From positions 62,001-126,000 of the forward strand of contig JAFTJQ010000082.1 of the NCBI GenBank assembly GCA_017456285.1: a DNA stretch of 64,000 nucleotides, given 5' to 3'. The translations under genes were made by a program, and so were the position numbers. The notes under the pieces are model-generated. The model saw only the letters and a program-made list of their open reading frames with translations. It made no database searches and was not told the origin of the DNA. The stretch is from Lentisphaeria bacterium (GTDB lineage: Bacteria > Verrucomicrobiota > Lentisphaeria > Victivallales > Victivallaceae). Within the stretch, counting starts at the first letter, position 1; every line of letters starts with the position of its first letter. Below are positions 1-8,840 of this stretch, piece by piece.

Positions 1-1
1 T

Positions 2-283
2 AAATATAATGCACCTGCAGATTCTCCTATTTCCCGTATCGCCGGTGAAGTTCAGGATTCAACCGGAACTTTGATGTTTATTGAAAACGTCGGCAATGAT
101 TATGCGTATCCGGGATTGGTAAACTATGATTATAACACAAGTTATAAATTTATTGACAACCGTCATGGTGACAGATGTAATGTTGCTTTCGTTGACGGAC
201 ACGCTGAAGCAATTGATATTATCAAATATAATAATACAACCACCAAAGGTATGTGGACTATCAAAGGTGGCGATGATAACTAA
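2..283 (+). CDS. Pseudopilin-like protein with H-x9-DG C-terminus (5' truncated)
   Basis: The reading frame is open from the window edge to the TAA at 281-283, so only the C-terminal 93 residues are present. The visible part carries R-H-G-D-R-C-N-V-A-F-V-D-G, which is the H-x9-DG motif typical of DUF1559-type type II secretion pseudopilins in Lentisphaerota and Planctomycetota. The N-terminal prepilin leader would lie outside the window. These proteins are expected to be exported and possibly assembled or surface-anchored, but their roles are largely unknown. It lies directly before a secreted hydrolase-like gene, as the pseudopilin at 13862 does. Confident about the family, not about the function. 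Confidence 0.8.
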   Translation, partial: KYNAPADSPISRIAGEVQDSTGTLMFIENVGNDYAYPGLVNYDYNTSYKFIDNRHGDRCNVAFVDGHAEAIDIIKYNNTTTKGMWTIKGGDDN

Positions 284-310
284 TTCGCTATAGTAAGTAT
301 AATTACGTAT

Positions 311-329
311 GGAGCGATTTATTCGCTCC
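311..329 (+). terminator. Hairpin after pseudopilin gene
   Basis: A 7-bp stem, GGAGCGA (311-317) paired with TCGCTCC (323-329), with a 5-nt loop. Only a weak T-rich stretch follows. The next gene starts 37 bp downstream without an obvious promoter, so this may be a leaky terminator or an mRNA-stabilising hairpin rather than a full stop. Confidence 0.5.
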
Positions 330-365
330 ATTAATTTATAAAAGAAATTAAGAAAGGAAGAAATT

Positions 366-2180
366 ATGAAAAAAATGATGACGTTATTTGCCGCAGTTTT
401 TGCTCTTTCGGCAATGGCAGCAGAGAATTTGATAAATGTCAGCTGGGGCGACAGTATCATGGTTGGAAGCGGTATCTCTAAACTTGATACTCCGGAGAAA
501 GTTGTTGAATCTGTTAATACTTGGGGCGAAGCGTTTGACGGCAAAATTATTATTTGGCGCGCAAGTTCAGAAATGTTGGTTGAGAATTATCTCCGCCGTT
601 TAACTCCGTTCCAAAAACAATATGATGACAAAGTAGCCTCTGTTGCGGCACTTTTTAACCCAATAGAAATTGCAAAGCAAGCCGCAAAGAAAAATGGTCA
701 GAAATTTTATATTTATTTGACTTTCCTTGATCATGGTGCCCCGGAGACAATTTATTATGCGGATGATGCGGTTTTCCCGTGGCAGGACAAGGAATTTATT
801 AAACATCCTGAATACAACGAAGTTGCACTTGACGGGACTCGACATTACGGAGTACCGGATTTATCAAATGATAATTTCAGAAAAATGATGATTGAGCGTT
901 TACTTCGTTATGTTAATAAGTACACTCCGGATGGATTGTATCTTTGCAGCCGCACTCACTCAAATCCTGCAATTCACGGCGACCAATTTGGTTTCAGTCC
1001 GAAAATCGTTGCTGAATACAAAAGCCGCTACGGCATTGATATTACCAAAGATAAGCGTTTCGATTATAAATCTCCTGAATTTGCCCCAAAATCAAAAGAG
1101 GTTCAGGCATGGCGTGATTTGCGTGGTGAATACTTCGTGCTTTTTATTAAGGAACTTCGACAGGCACTTGGTGATACCAAACTTATTTTGGCTATCCCCA
1201 GAGGAAAAACCTTGCAACCTCCTTATGGCAACATGACTGTTGACAAGAAAACTATTATTGAAAACAATCTCGTTGACGGTGTTGTTACCGGTGTTTATGC
1301 AGGTAAATTCCTTTATCCGAAACGCACAACTCCACATTCAAAACTCGGTTATCTGGAGAGTGATGAGGAGAATTTCAATGTCCCGTCAAAAGAAAAGGAA
1401 ATTGCACTTTTGAAGTTTTATGCAAAGAATAATAAAAACTTTAAAGTCTATTACGGTGTTGGTTTTTATGGCGGTTTAGATATTGCCGGTGCAGATGGTT
1501 CGATGTTTACTGCTCCAACTTGTCAGCCCACTCCTGTCGTTAAAGATAATGGATGCTTTTACAGTAAATCTTTCACTGTTGAAGGTTTCTTTAAACTCTC
1601 AAAAGGACAAGGACACTTCTCTGAATATCCGAGATTGGTCAGCAAATATTCTCATGTTACAGCAGATACTCGCGGTTGGGAATTATTTTGCAATAAAGAC
1701 CGCACTATCCAATTCCGTACCAATCTTGTTGCTGCTAACGGGGCAAGAAAGGATCTTGCCTTGAGTACTACAGAAAAAGTTATTCCCGGGGAATGGGTTC
1801 ATATCGCAGCGGTTTTCGATGATATTAAAAAAGAAAAGCGTATTTACGTTAATGGGAAGTTAGCTGCAACTCAAACTTTTGAGGCATCTTACAGTTTGAG
1901 TAATAATAAAACTGTTGATATGGTTGTAGCAAATTATTCTCACGGTTATGAGTCACGAGTCATGATTGATGAGTTGCGTGTAACTTCAAGCAATGTCTTT
2001 AATGGAGTTCCAACTAAACCCTATACAGGCAATGAATTCGGTACCAAAGTTCTTTTCCACTTTGATGTGCCGAAAGAAAAAGCAAAAACGTCTAAAGGTA
2101 TTCAAGTTAAATACACTGCAACACCGACTCTTTCTGACGGAATTTTTGGCAAAGCAATTGACTTAACCAGAGTTGATTAA
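366..2180 (+). CDS. Secreted glycosidase-like protein with LamG domain
   Basis: A 604-residue protein with a clear signal peptide (first ~19 residues, cleavage near A-M-A). The first ~370 residues look like a TIM-barrel hydrolase of the loosely defined GH10-like/alpha-amylase-like type common in Lentisphaerota (for example F-Y-I-Y-L-T-F near 115 and D-G-L-Y-L near 190). I cannot assign a CAZy family or a catalytic pair. Residues ~395-560 form a LamG/concanavalin-like jelly roll (V-E-G-F-F, W-V-H-I-A-A-V-F-D and Y-V-N-G-K-L are the usual strand signatures). The RBS AAGGAAG sits just upstream. It follows a pseudopilin gene and probably shares its transcript. Likely a periplasmic or secreted carbohydrate-active protein; the substrate is unknown. 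Confidence 0.65.
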   Translation: MKKMMTLFAAVFALSAMAAENLINVSWGDSIMVGSGISKLDTPEKVVESVNTWGEAFDGKIIIWRASSEMLVENYLRRLTPFQKQYDDKVASVAALFNPIEIAKQAAKKNGQKFYIYLTFLDHGAPETIYYADDAVFPWQDKEFIKHPEYNEVALDGTRHYGVPDLSNDNFRKMMIERLLRYVNKYTPDGLYLCSRTHSNPAIHGDQFGFSPKIVAEYKSRYGIDITKDKRFDYKSPEFAPKSKEVQAWRDLRGEYFVLFIKELRQALGDTKLILAIPRGKTLQPPYGNMTVDKKTIIENNLVDGVVTGVYAGKFLYPKRTTPHSKLGYLESDEENFNVPSKEKEIALLKFYAKNNKNFKVYYGVGFYGGLDIAGADGSMFTAPTCQPTPVVKDNGCFYSKSFTVEGFFKLSKGQGHFSEYPRLVSKYSHVTADTRGWELFCNKDRTIQFRTNLVAANGARKDLALSTTEKVIPGEWVHIAAVFDDIKKEKRIYVNGKLAATQTFEASYSLSNNKTVDMVVANYSHGYESRVMIDELRVTSSNVFNGVPTKPYTGNEFGTKVLFHFDVPKEKAKTSKGIQVKYTATPTLSDGIFGKAIDLTRVD

Positions 2181-2196
2181 GTTAAAGTAATTATAA

Positions 2197-2233
2197 ATCG
2201 CGAGCAGAAATTTTTTCTCTCGCGATTTTTTTT
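2197..2233 (+). terminator. Rho-independent terminator
   Basis: A perfect 8-bp stem, ATCGCGAG (2197-2204) with CTCGCGAT (2219-2226), is followed at once by seven or more T. It ends the transcript of the LamG protein. Confidence 0.9.
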
Positions 2234-2352
2234 GTGTGGTGGTGGAGGTGGATGGGACGGGAAGGGCATTGAAAATGGGGTTGACTATTTGATTTATTTG
2301 ATATTTTTATATCTTTAACTTATAAATTCTTAAATTTTTTAAGTTGCGGTAT

Positions 2353-2381
2353 TTGCAAATAATCTATATTGATATTATATT
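2353..2381 (+). promoter_or_regulatory. Sigma-70 type promoter for DUF975 gene
   Basis: TTGCAA (2353-2358), a 17-bp spacer and TATATT (2376-2381). The same arrangement recurs before other genes here. It lies downstream of a possible upstream start at 2344, which supports the ATG at 2413 as the true start. Confidence 0.7.
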
Positions 2382-2412
2382 ACCTCGGAAGATTTTTAAC
2401 AAGGAGGTTTAT

Positions 2413-3324
2413 ATGAATCAAGGAATTTTGAGTAATCGCGAATTAAGAGCCGCTGCATCATCTTTGCTGAAATCAAAAGCCTATTGGGGTTTTCTCGGAA
2501 TCATGTTTTTGATGATGGCAATCATAATAATTATTGAATTAATTTTACCTAATCCTATTGTGGGGATAGTCAGGATGCTTTTTAATGCGGTATTTATGGC
2601 TTTTTCTGTCAAATTAGGACTTGATTTTATCAAAAACGGACAAATTATTTGCAATTTTGGGAATGCCTGCAAGGTTGGTTTTTCCCGATTTTTGTATCTA
2701 TTCGGAATTAATTTATTGGTCGGCTTTATTGTTTTCATTTATGTATCATTATTCATTATTGCAGGATGGATTTGTTTGCTTATCAAAATAAGTTATTTTG
2801 GAGCAATTGCAGCTTTTGGCTTTTTTCTGGCTGCCTATCTAATTGCAATCATTGTCTCCTATCGTTACCGTCAGGTGATGTTCATTGCCTGCGAGGATGT
2901 TCAATTGCCGATTCTTGAGGTTCTCCGCCGCAGTGAATTGCTTATGCAGGGGCATAAAGCCAGACTTTTTCGCTTGGATATGAGCTACTTTTTTGCCGTG
3001 TTGATAGGATTGATATTACTGATTGTTGCGACTGTGTTGTCTAAACTTGCCGGCGTGATTGTTCTGCTGATCGTGTTATTCGGCATGTTTTATTTGGCAA
3101 TGCATTGGGGGGTGGCAAATATATGTTTCTACCAAAATTTGCGTGATAATTCGTCACTTTTTGACAATGATGAAGAAGTTTACGGCAATTATTCCATGCC
3201 ATTGTATCTCTCTATAATTTTTGTGATACTCTTGCTTCTTTCGGGGAGCAGTCGGAGTTTTATGCCGGATTCTTGGATGAATATTCCCGGTGTACAGCCC
3301 GCGGCAGAGGAAGTTAATGAATAA
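2413..3324 (+). CDS. DUF975-family integral membrane protein
   Basis: A 303-residue multi-pass membrane protein. The start is the ATG at 2413, preceded by AAGGAGG; the longer frame would begin upstream of the promoter. The N-terminus (S-N-R-E-L-R-A-A-A) and the central motif A-C-E-D-V...E-V-L-R-R-S-E-L-L-M-Q-G-H-K-A-R-L-F match the DUF975 pattern, in which a conserved 'RRS..LM.GHK..LF' stretch sits between transmembrane helices. About six hydrophobic segments are visible. The function of the family is unknown. It overlaps the following chaperone-like gene by 8 bp, so the two are probably translationally coupled. Confidence 0.7.
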   Translation: MNQGILSNRELRAAASSLLKSKAYWGFLGIMFLMMAIIIIIELILPNPIVGIVRMLFNAVFMAFSVKLGLDFIKNGQIICNFGNACKVGFSRFLYLFGINLLVGFIVFIYVSLFIIAGWICLLIKISYFGAIAAFGFFLAAYLIAIIVSYRYRQVMFIACEDVQLPILEVLRRSELLMQGHKARLFRLDMSYFFAVLIGLILLIVATVLSKLAGVIVLLIVLFGMFYLAMHWGVANICFYQNLRDNSSLFDNDEEVYGNYSMPLYLSIIFVILLLLSGSSRSFMPDSWMNIPGVQPAAEEVNE

Positions 3325-4249
3325 ATTAATCGCTTTTTTACTGCTTTTGACTCTGATAATCATTCCCCTTCGGGCAGTTGAATCGGAGGAGAGTGAAATT
3401 ATTTTGTCAAATCGCCTGGCGAAGTATCCTGAAGTTTTGGTTCGCTGTGGCGAAAAGGTGTTCAGCAAAAAAGATGCAATTAATCTCCTGAAAAAGCAAA
3501 ATCTTAAAAATATTGACGACAATGAACTTGCCGAGATACTGAAAGAAACCATAGAGGAGCAAGTTTATCTGGAGATTGTTTCTGCCTTTTTGAAAAAATA
3601 TGATTTTTCTCCATCGTACCAAATGGCGTATGATTACTTGGCAGCTTCGCAGGCAAAAATGCCGACTAAAATATTGAATTTGCAAAATAAAAATCGTAAA
3701 ATTGAGGAACTTGCTTCCGATAAGCACTATCAATTGACGGTGGCAGCATTGCTGTATTTGAAAAAATATTATCCAGAAAATACCCATGTTTCAGCGGACG
3801 AGATTGAGTTTTTTTATCGGGTGAATCAAAATATCTTTATGGATGAGGCAAAAGTTTCCGTCAGCTTTTTAGCGATTGAGAAAAATCAGGAGAACAGCCG
3901 CGAAACTATAAATCATGCGGTAAGTCAGCTCAAGCAGGGAGTTGCATTTGAGAAATTGGCAGAGAAATTCAATGAAAATCTGCCGAAAAAATTTTACGAG
4001 CCATTCTATCAGGCACGTTTGCTGGAGAAAGCGGCTGAACTTGATAGCGGCGAATATAGTGAAATTCTGGAGTTTGCCGATAGTTATGCAATCGTGATGG
4101 TTAGAAATCGGGAAGAACCGAAGTATATTCCCTTGAGTGAGGTTAGTTTTTTCATTCAATCAATCATTGAAAGCCGAAAATGTGCAATTGAATTAGAGAA
4201 AATTCTCTCTGAAGCACTGGAAAGTATCAAAGTAGAATATTTCTTTTAA
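3317..4249 (+). CDS. PpiC/SurA-like periplasmic chaperone or peptidyl-prolyl isomerase
   Basis: A 310-residue protein starting at the ATG at 3317 with RBS GAGGAAG. It has a hydrophobic signal peptide (residues ~1-20). The N-terminal half is helical, like a SurA/trigger-factor-like chaperone module. Residues ~175-285 resemble a parvulin domain: V-S-V-S-F-L-A-I, then L-K-Q-G-V-A-F-E-K-L-A-E-K-F, then Y-A-I-V-M-V-R-N-R-E-E. The usual parvulin histidines and the L-G-x-F signature are weak or missing, so it may be a chaperone without isomerase activity. It probably assists folding in the periplasm. It is coupled to the DUF975 protein. Confidence 0.6.
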   Translation: MNKLIAFLLLLTLIIIPLRAVESEESEIILSNRLAKYPEVLVRCGEKVFSKKDAINLLKKQNLKNIDDNELAEILKETIEEQVYLEIVSAFLKKYDFSPSYQMAYDYLAASQAKMPTKILNLQNKNRKIEELASDKHYQLTVAALLYLKKYYPENTHVSADEIEFFYRVNQNIFMDEAKVSVSFLAIEKNQENSRETINHAVSQLKQGVAFEKLAEKFNENLPKKFYEPFYQARLLEKAAELDSGEYSEILEFADSYAIVMVRNREEPKYIPLSEVSFFIQSIIESRKCAIELEKILSEALESIKVEYFF

Positions 4250-4303
4250 GTGTTTCATATCCATGAATCTGCACAATTTTTTTGATTTTTTTTAATAATT
4301 TTC

Positions 4304-4332
4304 TTGTAAAATTGCCGAAACTGTAATATATT
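4304..4332 (+). promoter_or_regulatory. Promoter for SNF2 helicase gene
   Basis: TTGTAA (4304-4309), 17-bp spacer, TATATT (4327-4332). It leaves a leader of about 180 nt before the start codon at 4519. Nothing else is recognised in the 269-bp gap. Confidence 0.6.
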
Positions 4333-4518
4333 AATGATTTACATGATAGAAATTAGTTGATTAGATTACTATTTACTAATAATAGGAATTAAATTTTTTA
4401 AGAGGAAAAATAGAGGAGGATAATTCTTTTTCACTTGTTTTTTTGCGAAAATGGCAGTAAACTATTTTTATTGTGATTGAACGAAAATGAATTATTTTTT
4501 TGAGGAGTAGAGTTTATT

Positions 4519-7500
4519 ATGGCAAAATTAAGCAGTTTTGAAGAAAAATTGCTCGGCATATCCAGCGAAGAGGCGTTAAAGGGTGCCAAGCAGCTATTGA
4601 AAAGTAATAGTTTAAATAGCGTTTACCGTGATCGGGATAATGCGTTGAATGCAGTCTTTGAGGGCAAAAACAGTTGTATTCGTACTCGGGTGATTACCGG
4701 AGATGACACTCAATTTGATTGCTCCTGCCCTCACGATAAAAGCGATGGCAAACTCTGCGAGCATGCAGTTGCTTCAATAATGTACAGCAGTCGATTTAAT
4801 CGTGAAATTCAGCCGATTGATGACGATGAGGCGGTTTATGCCGGGATGAAGCAGTCCAAGCTGATGAATTTGAAACGGGATAAATCCAAAAAATTATCGG
4901 CTCAACTTTTTATTACCGTCATGTCGGAATTTCCGCATGTTCCGAGCAAATGGGAAAATGCCGTTTTGAATGTCAAACTTGTTACCAAAGAGCGTGAATA
5001 TCTGGGAAATCTCAATAATTTGAAGCAGCTTTTTATGAATAAAAGTTTGATCATTACTTTGAAATTAGAGAGTTTTTCGCTTCAGGATCAGCAGATTATC
5101 CGCTATTTGGCGCTTCACGGCGAGGCGGAAAACTCAAATATTTTGCTCAATAGCGAAGATACTGCCGAATTTTTTCATTGCTTAATCGGATTTGAACGAT
5201 TTTTTAAGGACGGCCGCAGGGTGATAGTTCACCCGGAGTATGCTGAAGCGGTTATTCTGAAAAAAGAGTCAAAAAATTCCACTCTGCTCTCTCCGGCAAT
5301 CAGAGTTGGCGAGGCGGTGCTGGATTTGGGACACTCAAAGGTGATAACCGGGCGTGCCGGCTGTTGGGTCGGGCGACAGGGGGAGTATTATTTTGTCCCC
5401 GGGAAATTGGATATAAGCTGGATTAGAACCTTTTTCCGCAGCGGCAGACAGGAAGTACCTGATAAAATTCCGGAATGCCTTTTTGATGACAATGGAGATT
5501 TTCCCGTCCCGGTAATCGGAGTGGAGACACTTGAACTTGAGAAGTTGGAGCATAAAATTTTGATGTCAGGCAGAATTGCAGATGACAATTCGCTTCGTAT
5601 TGAATTAAATTATATCTACAAAAATCACTCTTTCCCTGCTAATTCGGGCAGATTGGCGGTAATTGATAATAAATTTTATCGCCGTGATGAAGAGGCAGAG
5701 CGTGAGTTTGAAAAAGAACTTGAAATGTTCGGATTTGTCAAAGAATCAGGGTATTTGGTTTTGAAAAACAGTGAGAGTATCGGAACTTTTTTTGATCGTA
5801 TGATTGCGTTGTATTCCGAGTACAAGGAAAATGTGATTTTTGACAGTTTTTTAAGTCGTTTATCTTGCGGCGGGCACGGAGTTAATGCACTCTCAATTGC
5901 GACTGAATTATCTAAATTTAACGGCATTAATTATACTATTAACTACAAATTCAGCGGGAATGGCTTGAATTTGGACTACAAAATGCTCTTGAAAAATGCT
6001 GAAGCAAACCGTAAATATCTGATCCTTAAAAATCGTGAAATCATTAAATTAACCGATGATATGAAAAAATTTATCATCGCCTTAAATAATGTTGCCGAGA
6101 ATATTGATGACAAAAAACATACCTTTGAACTTCCGCATTTTTCAGTTGCTTATTACACCAAAATCGGCGAAAATATTGTCGGTGCAGTTCCGAAAGAATT
6201 GCTGTGCAATACTGCGATAAATAATTTTGATGATACGCAAAAAAATTTTAACTTGCTGAATGATATGAATTTATCGCCGACATTCGGCACGCCTGATTTT
6301 AAGTTTACTGGCGAATTGCGGAAATACCAAAGAGAGGGTGTTGACTTTATGAAGCGGATGTCGGCAAATAATTTGAATGTGATTATGGCTGACGAAATGG
6401 GGCTTGGGAAAACTATTCAGGTACTTGCCATGCTTGCAGAGATGCAGAAAAAATCCGATAAACCCTCACTGGTGATTTGTCCTGCAAGTTTATTGACCAA
6501 CTGGGAGCGTGAAGCCGCCAAGTTTGTCCCCGATATGAATGTGATTCAGCTCGGATGCAGTAACCGTGACAGATATTGGGATAAAATTGAAAAATACGAT
6601 CTGGTGATTATCTCCTATGCGGTTTGCCGTTTGGATATTGATAAAATCAGACAGAATGAGTTTAATTATGTGATTCTGGATGAGGCACAACATATTAAAA
6701 ACCCGGGGACAGTCAATGCGCTTAATTGCAAAGCGATTTACTCTAAACATCGAATTGTCCTAACCGGAACTCCGCTTGAAAACTCAACGGAGGATTTATG
6801 GAGTATTTTTGATTTTCTGCACCATGGCATGCTTGGGAATTTCAATTCATTCAAGCGATATTACAGCAATATCGACGAAAATTCAGAGTTGCAGAATGAC
6901 TTGATGATGCGGGTCGCTCCGTTTATTAAACGCCGTACCAAAAACGAGGTTGCCAAAGAATTACCGCCTAAACAGGAGATTACGCTCTATTGCGAAATGG
7001 ATTCAGAACAGCGGAAACTCTATGAGACGATACGCAAACACGGCAACAGCATTCTTGCCAAAATGACGAATGATAAATCAGGCAATGTTAATACTGAAAT
7101 ATTTACAACCTTGCTTCGGTTGCGTCAAATTTGTTGTCATCCGCAGTTAGTGCCGGGACAGGAAAAAAATGAGTGCGGCTCTGCCAAAATGGAGTTAATG
7201 CAGGAACTTCTGCATGAAAATATTGATTGCGGACATAAGGTTTTGCTTTTCAGCCAGTTTACTTCGGTGCTGGCGGTAATTGAGAAGCACTTGAAGCAAA
7301 ACGGTATCAAGTATGAGTATTTGGACGGAACTACCCGTAACCGCCAGAGCCATGTTGATAATTTCAATAATAATCCGGACATAAAGGTATTTCTTTTGAG
7401 TTTGAAAGCCGGCGGAACGGGGCTTAATCTGACTTCGGCGGATACGGTAATAATTTATGACCCGTGGTGGAATCCTGCTATCGAAATGCAGGCAACTGAC

Positions 7501-7686
7501 CGCACTCACCGAATCGGACAGACCAAAATGGTTAATTCAATGAAGTTGCTGGTCAAAGATTCCATTGAGGAGAAAATTTTCCAGTTGCAGGAGAAAAAAC
7601 AGCAAATTTTTGACAGCATTATTGATAATCCTAATGCGGTCAAAGAAAAATTTTCAATTGAGGAACTTAAGTTCCTGCTTCAATAG
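4519..7686 (+). CDS. SWIM zinc-finger SNF2-family helicase
   Basis: A 1055-residue SNF2/Swi2 superfamily DNA translocase. A SWIM zinc finger lies near residues 66-85 (C-S-C-P...L-C-E-H-A, the CxCx(n)CxH pattern). The ATPase core has Walker A D-E-M-G-L-G-K-T (~624-631), a DEAQ box (~720), the L-T-G-T-P motif (~750) and the C-terminal helicase lobe (~905-1020: L-L-F-S-Q-F, S-L-K-A-G-G-T-G-L-N-L, W-W-N-P, R-T-H-R-I-G-Q). Length and order match bacterial HepA/RapA-like SWIM-SNF2 proteins. The RBS is GAGGAG. It stands alone with its own promoter and no methylase or nuclease beside it, so a chromatin, transcription or repair role is more likely than a defence role. Confidence 0.92.
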   Translation: MAKLSSFEEKLLGISSEEALKGAKQLLKSNSLNSVYRDRDNALNAVFEGKNSCIRTRVITGDDTQFDCSCPHDKSDGKLCEHAVASIMYSSRFNREIQPIDDDEAVYAGMKQSKLMNLKRDKSKKLSAQLFITVMSEFPHVPSKWENAVLNVKLVTKEREYLGNLNNLKQLFMNKSLIITLKLESFSLQDQQIIRYLALHGEAENSNILLNSEDTAEFFHCLIGFERFFKDGRRVIVHPEYAEAVILKKESKNSTLLSPAIRVGEAVLDLGHSKVITGRAGCWVGRQGEYYFVPGKLDISWIRTFFRSGRQEVPDKIPECLFDDNGDFPVPVIGVETLELEKLEHKILMSGRIADDNSLRIELNYIYKNHSFPANSGRLAVIDNKFYRRDEEAEREFEKELEMFGFVKESGYLVLKNSESIGTFFDRMIALYSEYKENVIFDSFLSRLSCGGHGVNALSIATELSKFNGINYTINYKFSGNGLNLDYKMLLKNAEANRKYLILKNREIIKLTDDMKKFIIALNNVAENIDDKKHTFELPHFSVAYYTKIGENIVGAVPKELLCNTAINNFDDTQKNFNLLNDMNLSPTFGTPDFKFTGELRKYQREGVDFMKRMSANNLNVIMADEMGLGKTIQVLAMLAEMQKKSDKPSLVICPASLLTNWEREAAKFVPDMNVIQLGCSNRDRYWDKIEKYDLVIISYAVCRLDIDKIRQNEFNYVILDEAQHIKNPGTVNALNCKAIYSKHRIVLTGTPLENSTEDLWSIFDFLHHGMLGNFNSFKRYYSNIDENSELQNDLMMRVAPFIKRRTKNEVAKELPPKQEITLYCEMDSEQRKLYETIRKHGNSILAKMTNDKSGNVNTEIFTTLLRLRQICCHPQLVPGQEKNECGSAKMELMQELLHENIDCGHKVLLFSQFTSVLAVIEKHLKQNGIKYEYLDGTTRNRQSHVDNFNNNPDIKVFLLSLKAGGTGLNLTSADTVIIYDPWWNPAIEMQATDRTHRIGQTKMVNSMKLLVKDSIEEKIFQLQEKKQQIFDSIIDNPNAVKEKFSIEELKFLLQ

Positions 7687-7741
7687 CATTTGAAAAAAAG
7701 CATTTGCAGAAAATCGCACTTTCTTTGCACCTTCAAATAAG

Positions 7742-8647
7742 TTATGTTTTCTGGTTTTTCAGGCGGAATTGATATGGCGATTCTCCGAACTTCTTGCGGA
7801 AGCGGTAGCATAGATAATTGCTGTCGCAGAAACCGCATGCCTCCGAGATGTCTGACATTGATTTATCGCTGTTTAATAGCATCATTCGAGCGTGCTGCAA
7901 TCTCAAATTCAGAAGATAATTAAAAAATGATTCCGACATAATGCGTTTGAAACTGCGGGAAAAAGTGCTTTCACTGCTCCCGAAAATTTTTGCGGCTTTG
8001 CTTCTGGATATTTGATTCATAAAATTATTATTTAAAAAGGTTAAAACCTTATCAAGTTTCTGCAATTCATTATTGATTTCGTCCTTGTGATGCTCTTTCT
8101 CGTGATAAAAACGGCTGACGGCAATCAATAATTCAGTGAAAATCAACCCGATATTCAGCGAAAATCCGTCTGATTTAGCGGTTAATTCGTTTTTTATTCG
8201 GTGGTAATACATCTGCATAGTGTAGATATGTTCAGGCGGCAATTTCAATCTGTGTTTGAAGTTAAAAACAGAACGGGATTGCGGCTCAAGATTAAAAAAG
8301 GTTCGATACCCCGGAATGTCATATAACTTGTCCTGACAAATCGGCAGTTTTTCGGGATACCAGACAAAATTCATCAGTACGAGATTTTGCTGATTGTGGT
8401 AGTGGTGAATCATTCCTGCAGGGGTAATATAGGTATCTCCGGGGCTTAAAGAATAGGTGACACCCTGATATTCATACAGGCCGCTGCCGTCAAGCACTAC
8501 CGTCATTTCTTGGAAATCGTGCTGATGACTGTTGCCGAGGGTCATTTTGTTTTTAACCATATTGACTGCTACGGGGGAGTCGCAATTTGCCAGCAGGAAA
8601 AAATCACTGTAATCCATGTGTTCTATATTATTGACGAATTTTGACAT
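7742..8647 (-). CDS. AraC-family transcriptional regulator with cupin sensor domain
   Basis: A 301-residue regulator. The start was set at the ATG at 8647 because GGAGG lies just upstream; a longer frame would run over the promoter. The N-terminal half is a cupin sugar-sensing domain (H-Q-H-D-F-Q-E, L-S-P-G-D-T-Y-I-T-P-A-G). The C-terminal ~100 residues hold two helix-turn-helix motifs typical of AraC/XylS (S-K-A-A-K-I-F...S-T-F-S-R-S-F-K and M-S-D-I-S-E-A-C-G-F...Y-R-F-R-K-K-F-G-E-S-P). It is divergent from the GH127 operon and is the obvious candidate activator for the shared promoter module at 8721 and 13591. The inducing sugar is not known; arabinose or rhamnose oligomers are plausible from context. 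Confidence 0.9.
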   Translation of the reverse strand: MSKFVNNIEHMDYSDFFLLANCDSPVAVNMVKNKMTLGNSHQHDFQEMTVVLDGSGLYEYQGVTYSLSPGDTYITPAGMIHHYHNQQNLVLMNFVWYPEKLPICQDKLYDIPGYRTFFNLEPQSRSVFNFKHRLKLPPEHIYTMQMYYHRIKNELTAKSDGFSLNIGLIFTELLIAVSRFYHEKEHHKDEINNELQKLDKVLTFLNNNFMNQISRSKAAKIFGSSESTFSRSFKRIMSESFFNYLLNLRLQHARMMLLNSDKSMSDISEACGFCDSNYLCYRFRKKFGESPYQFRLKNQKT

Positions 8648-8672
8648 GAGCTGCCTCCTTTCTGTTGAAATT

Positions 8673-8701
8673 ACTATAGCATACAAAAATATAATTGTCA
8701 A
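8673..8701 (-). promoter_or_regulatory. Promoter of AraC regulator gene
   Basis: Read on the minus strand: TTGACA (8701-8696), 17-bp spacer, TATAGT (8678-8673). This near-consensus sigma-70 promoter is independent of the activator-type promoter facing the other way. Confidence 0.75.
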
Positions 8702-8720
8702 ACTTAAAAACTTATTTTTT

Positions 8721-8792
8721 TGACACAATATTTATATTTTTTGCTGTTTTTCTTAAGGTTTATTTTATTTTTTGTGGTATATTATCTATTGT
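8721..8792 (+). promoter_or_regulatory. Activator-type promoter module, copy A
   Basis: This segment aligns without gaps to 13591-13662, with about 54 of 72 positions identical by hand count. It has a -10 TATATT at 8778-8783 but AAGGTT at the -35 position (8755-8760), not a TTGACA-like hexamer. The conserved upstream block T-G-A-C-x-x-A-A-T-A-T-T-T-A-T-A-T-T-T-T (8721-8740) sits where an AraC protein would bind. It drives the GH127 operon. Confidence 0.65.
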
Positions 8793-8840
8793 GATGCCTA
8801 AAAAAATAAATAAAATTTTTAATTAAGGGGTGTTTTGATT

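Noticed and set aside
59..544. Long minus-strand frame
   Set aside because: It is the antisense shadow of the pseudopilin end and the LamG gene; no RBS and no family resemblance.
2344..2412. Upstream in-frame start for the DUF975 protein
   Set aside because: The -35 and -10 boxes (2353-2381) lie within it, and the ATG at 2413 has an ideal AAGGAGG.
4519..7686. SNF2 helicase as part of a phage-defence island
   Set aside because: No nuclease, methylase or other defence gene is next to it; it is a single housekeeping-like SWIM-SNF2 gene.
8835..8840. TTG start two codons before the GH127 ATG
   Set aside because: The ATG at 8841 is ten bases from AAGGGG and is the stronger start.
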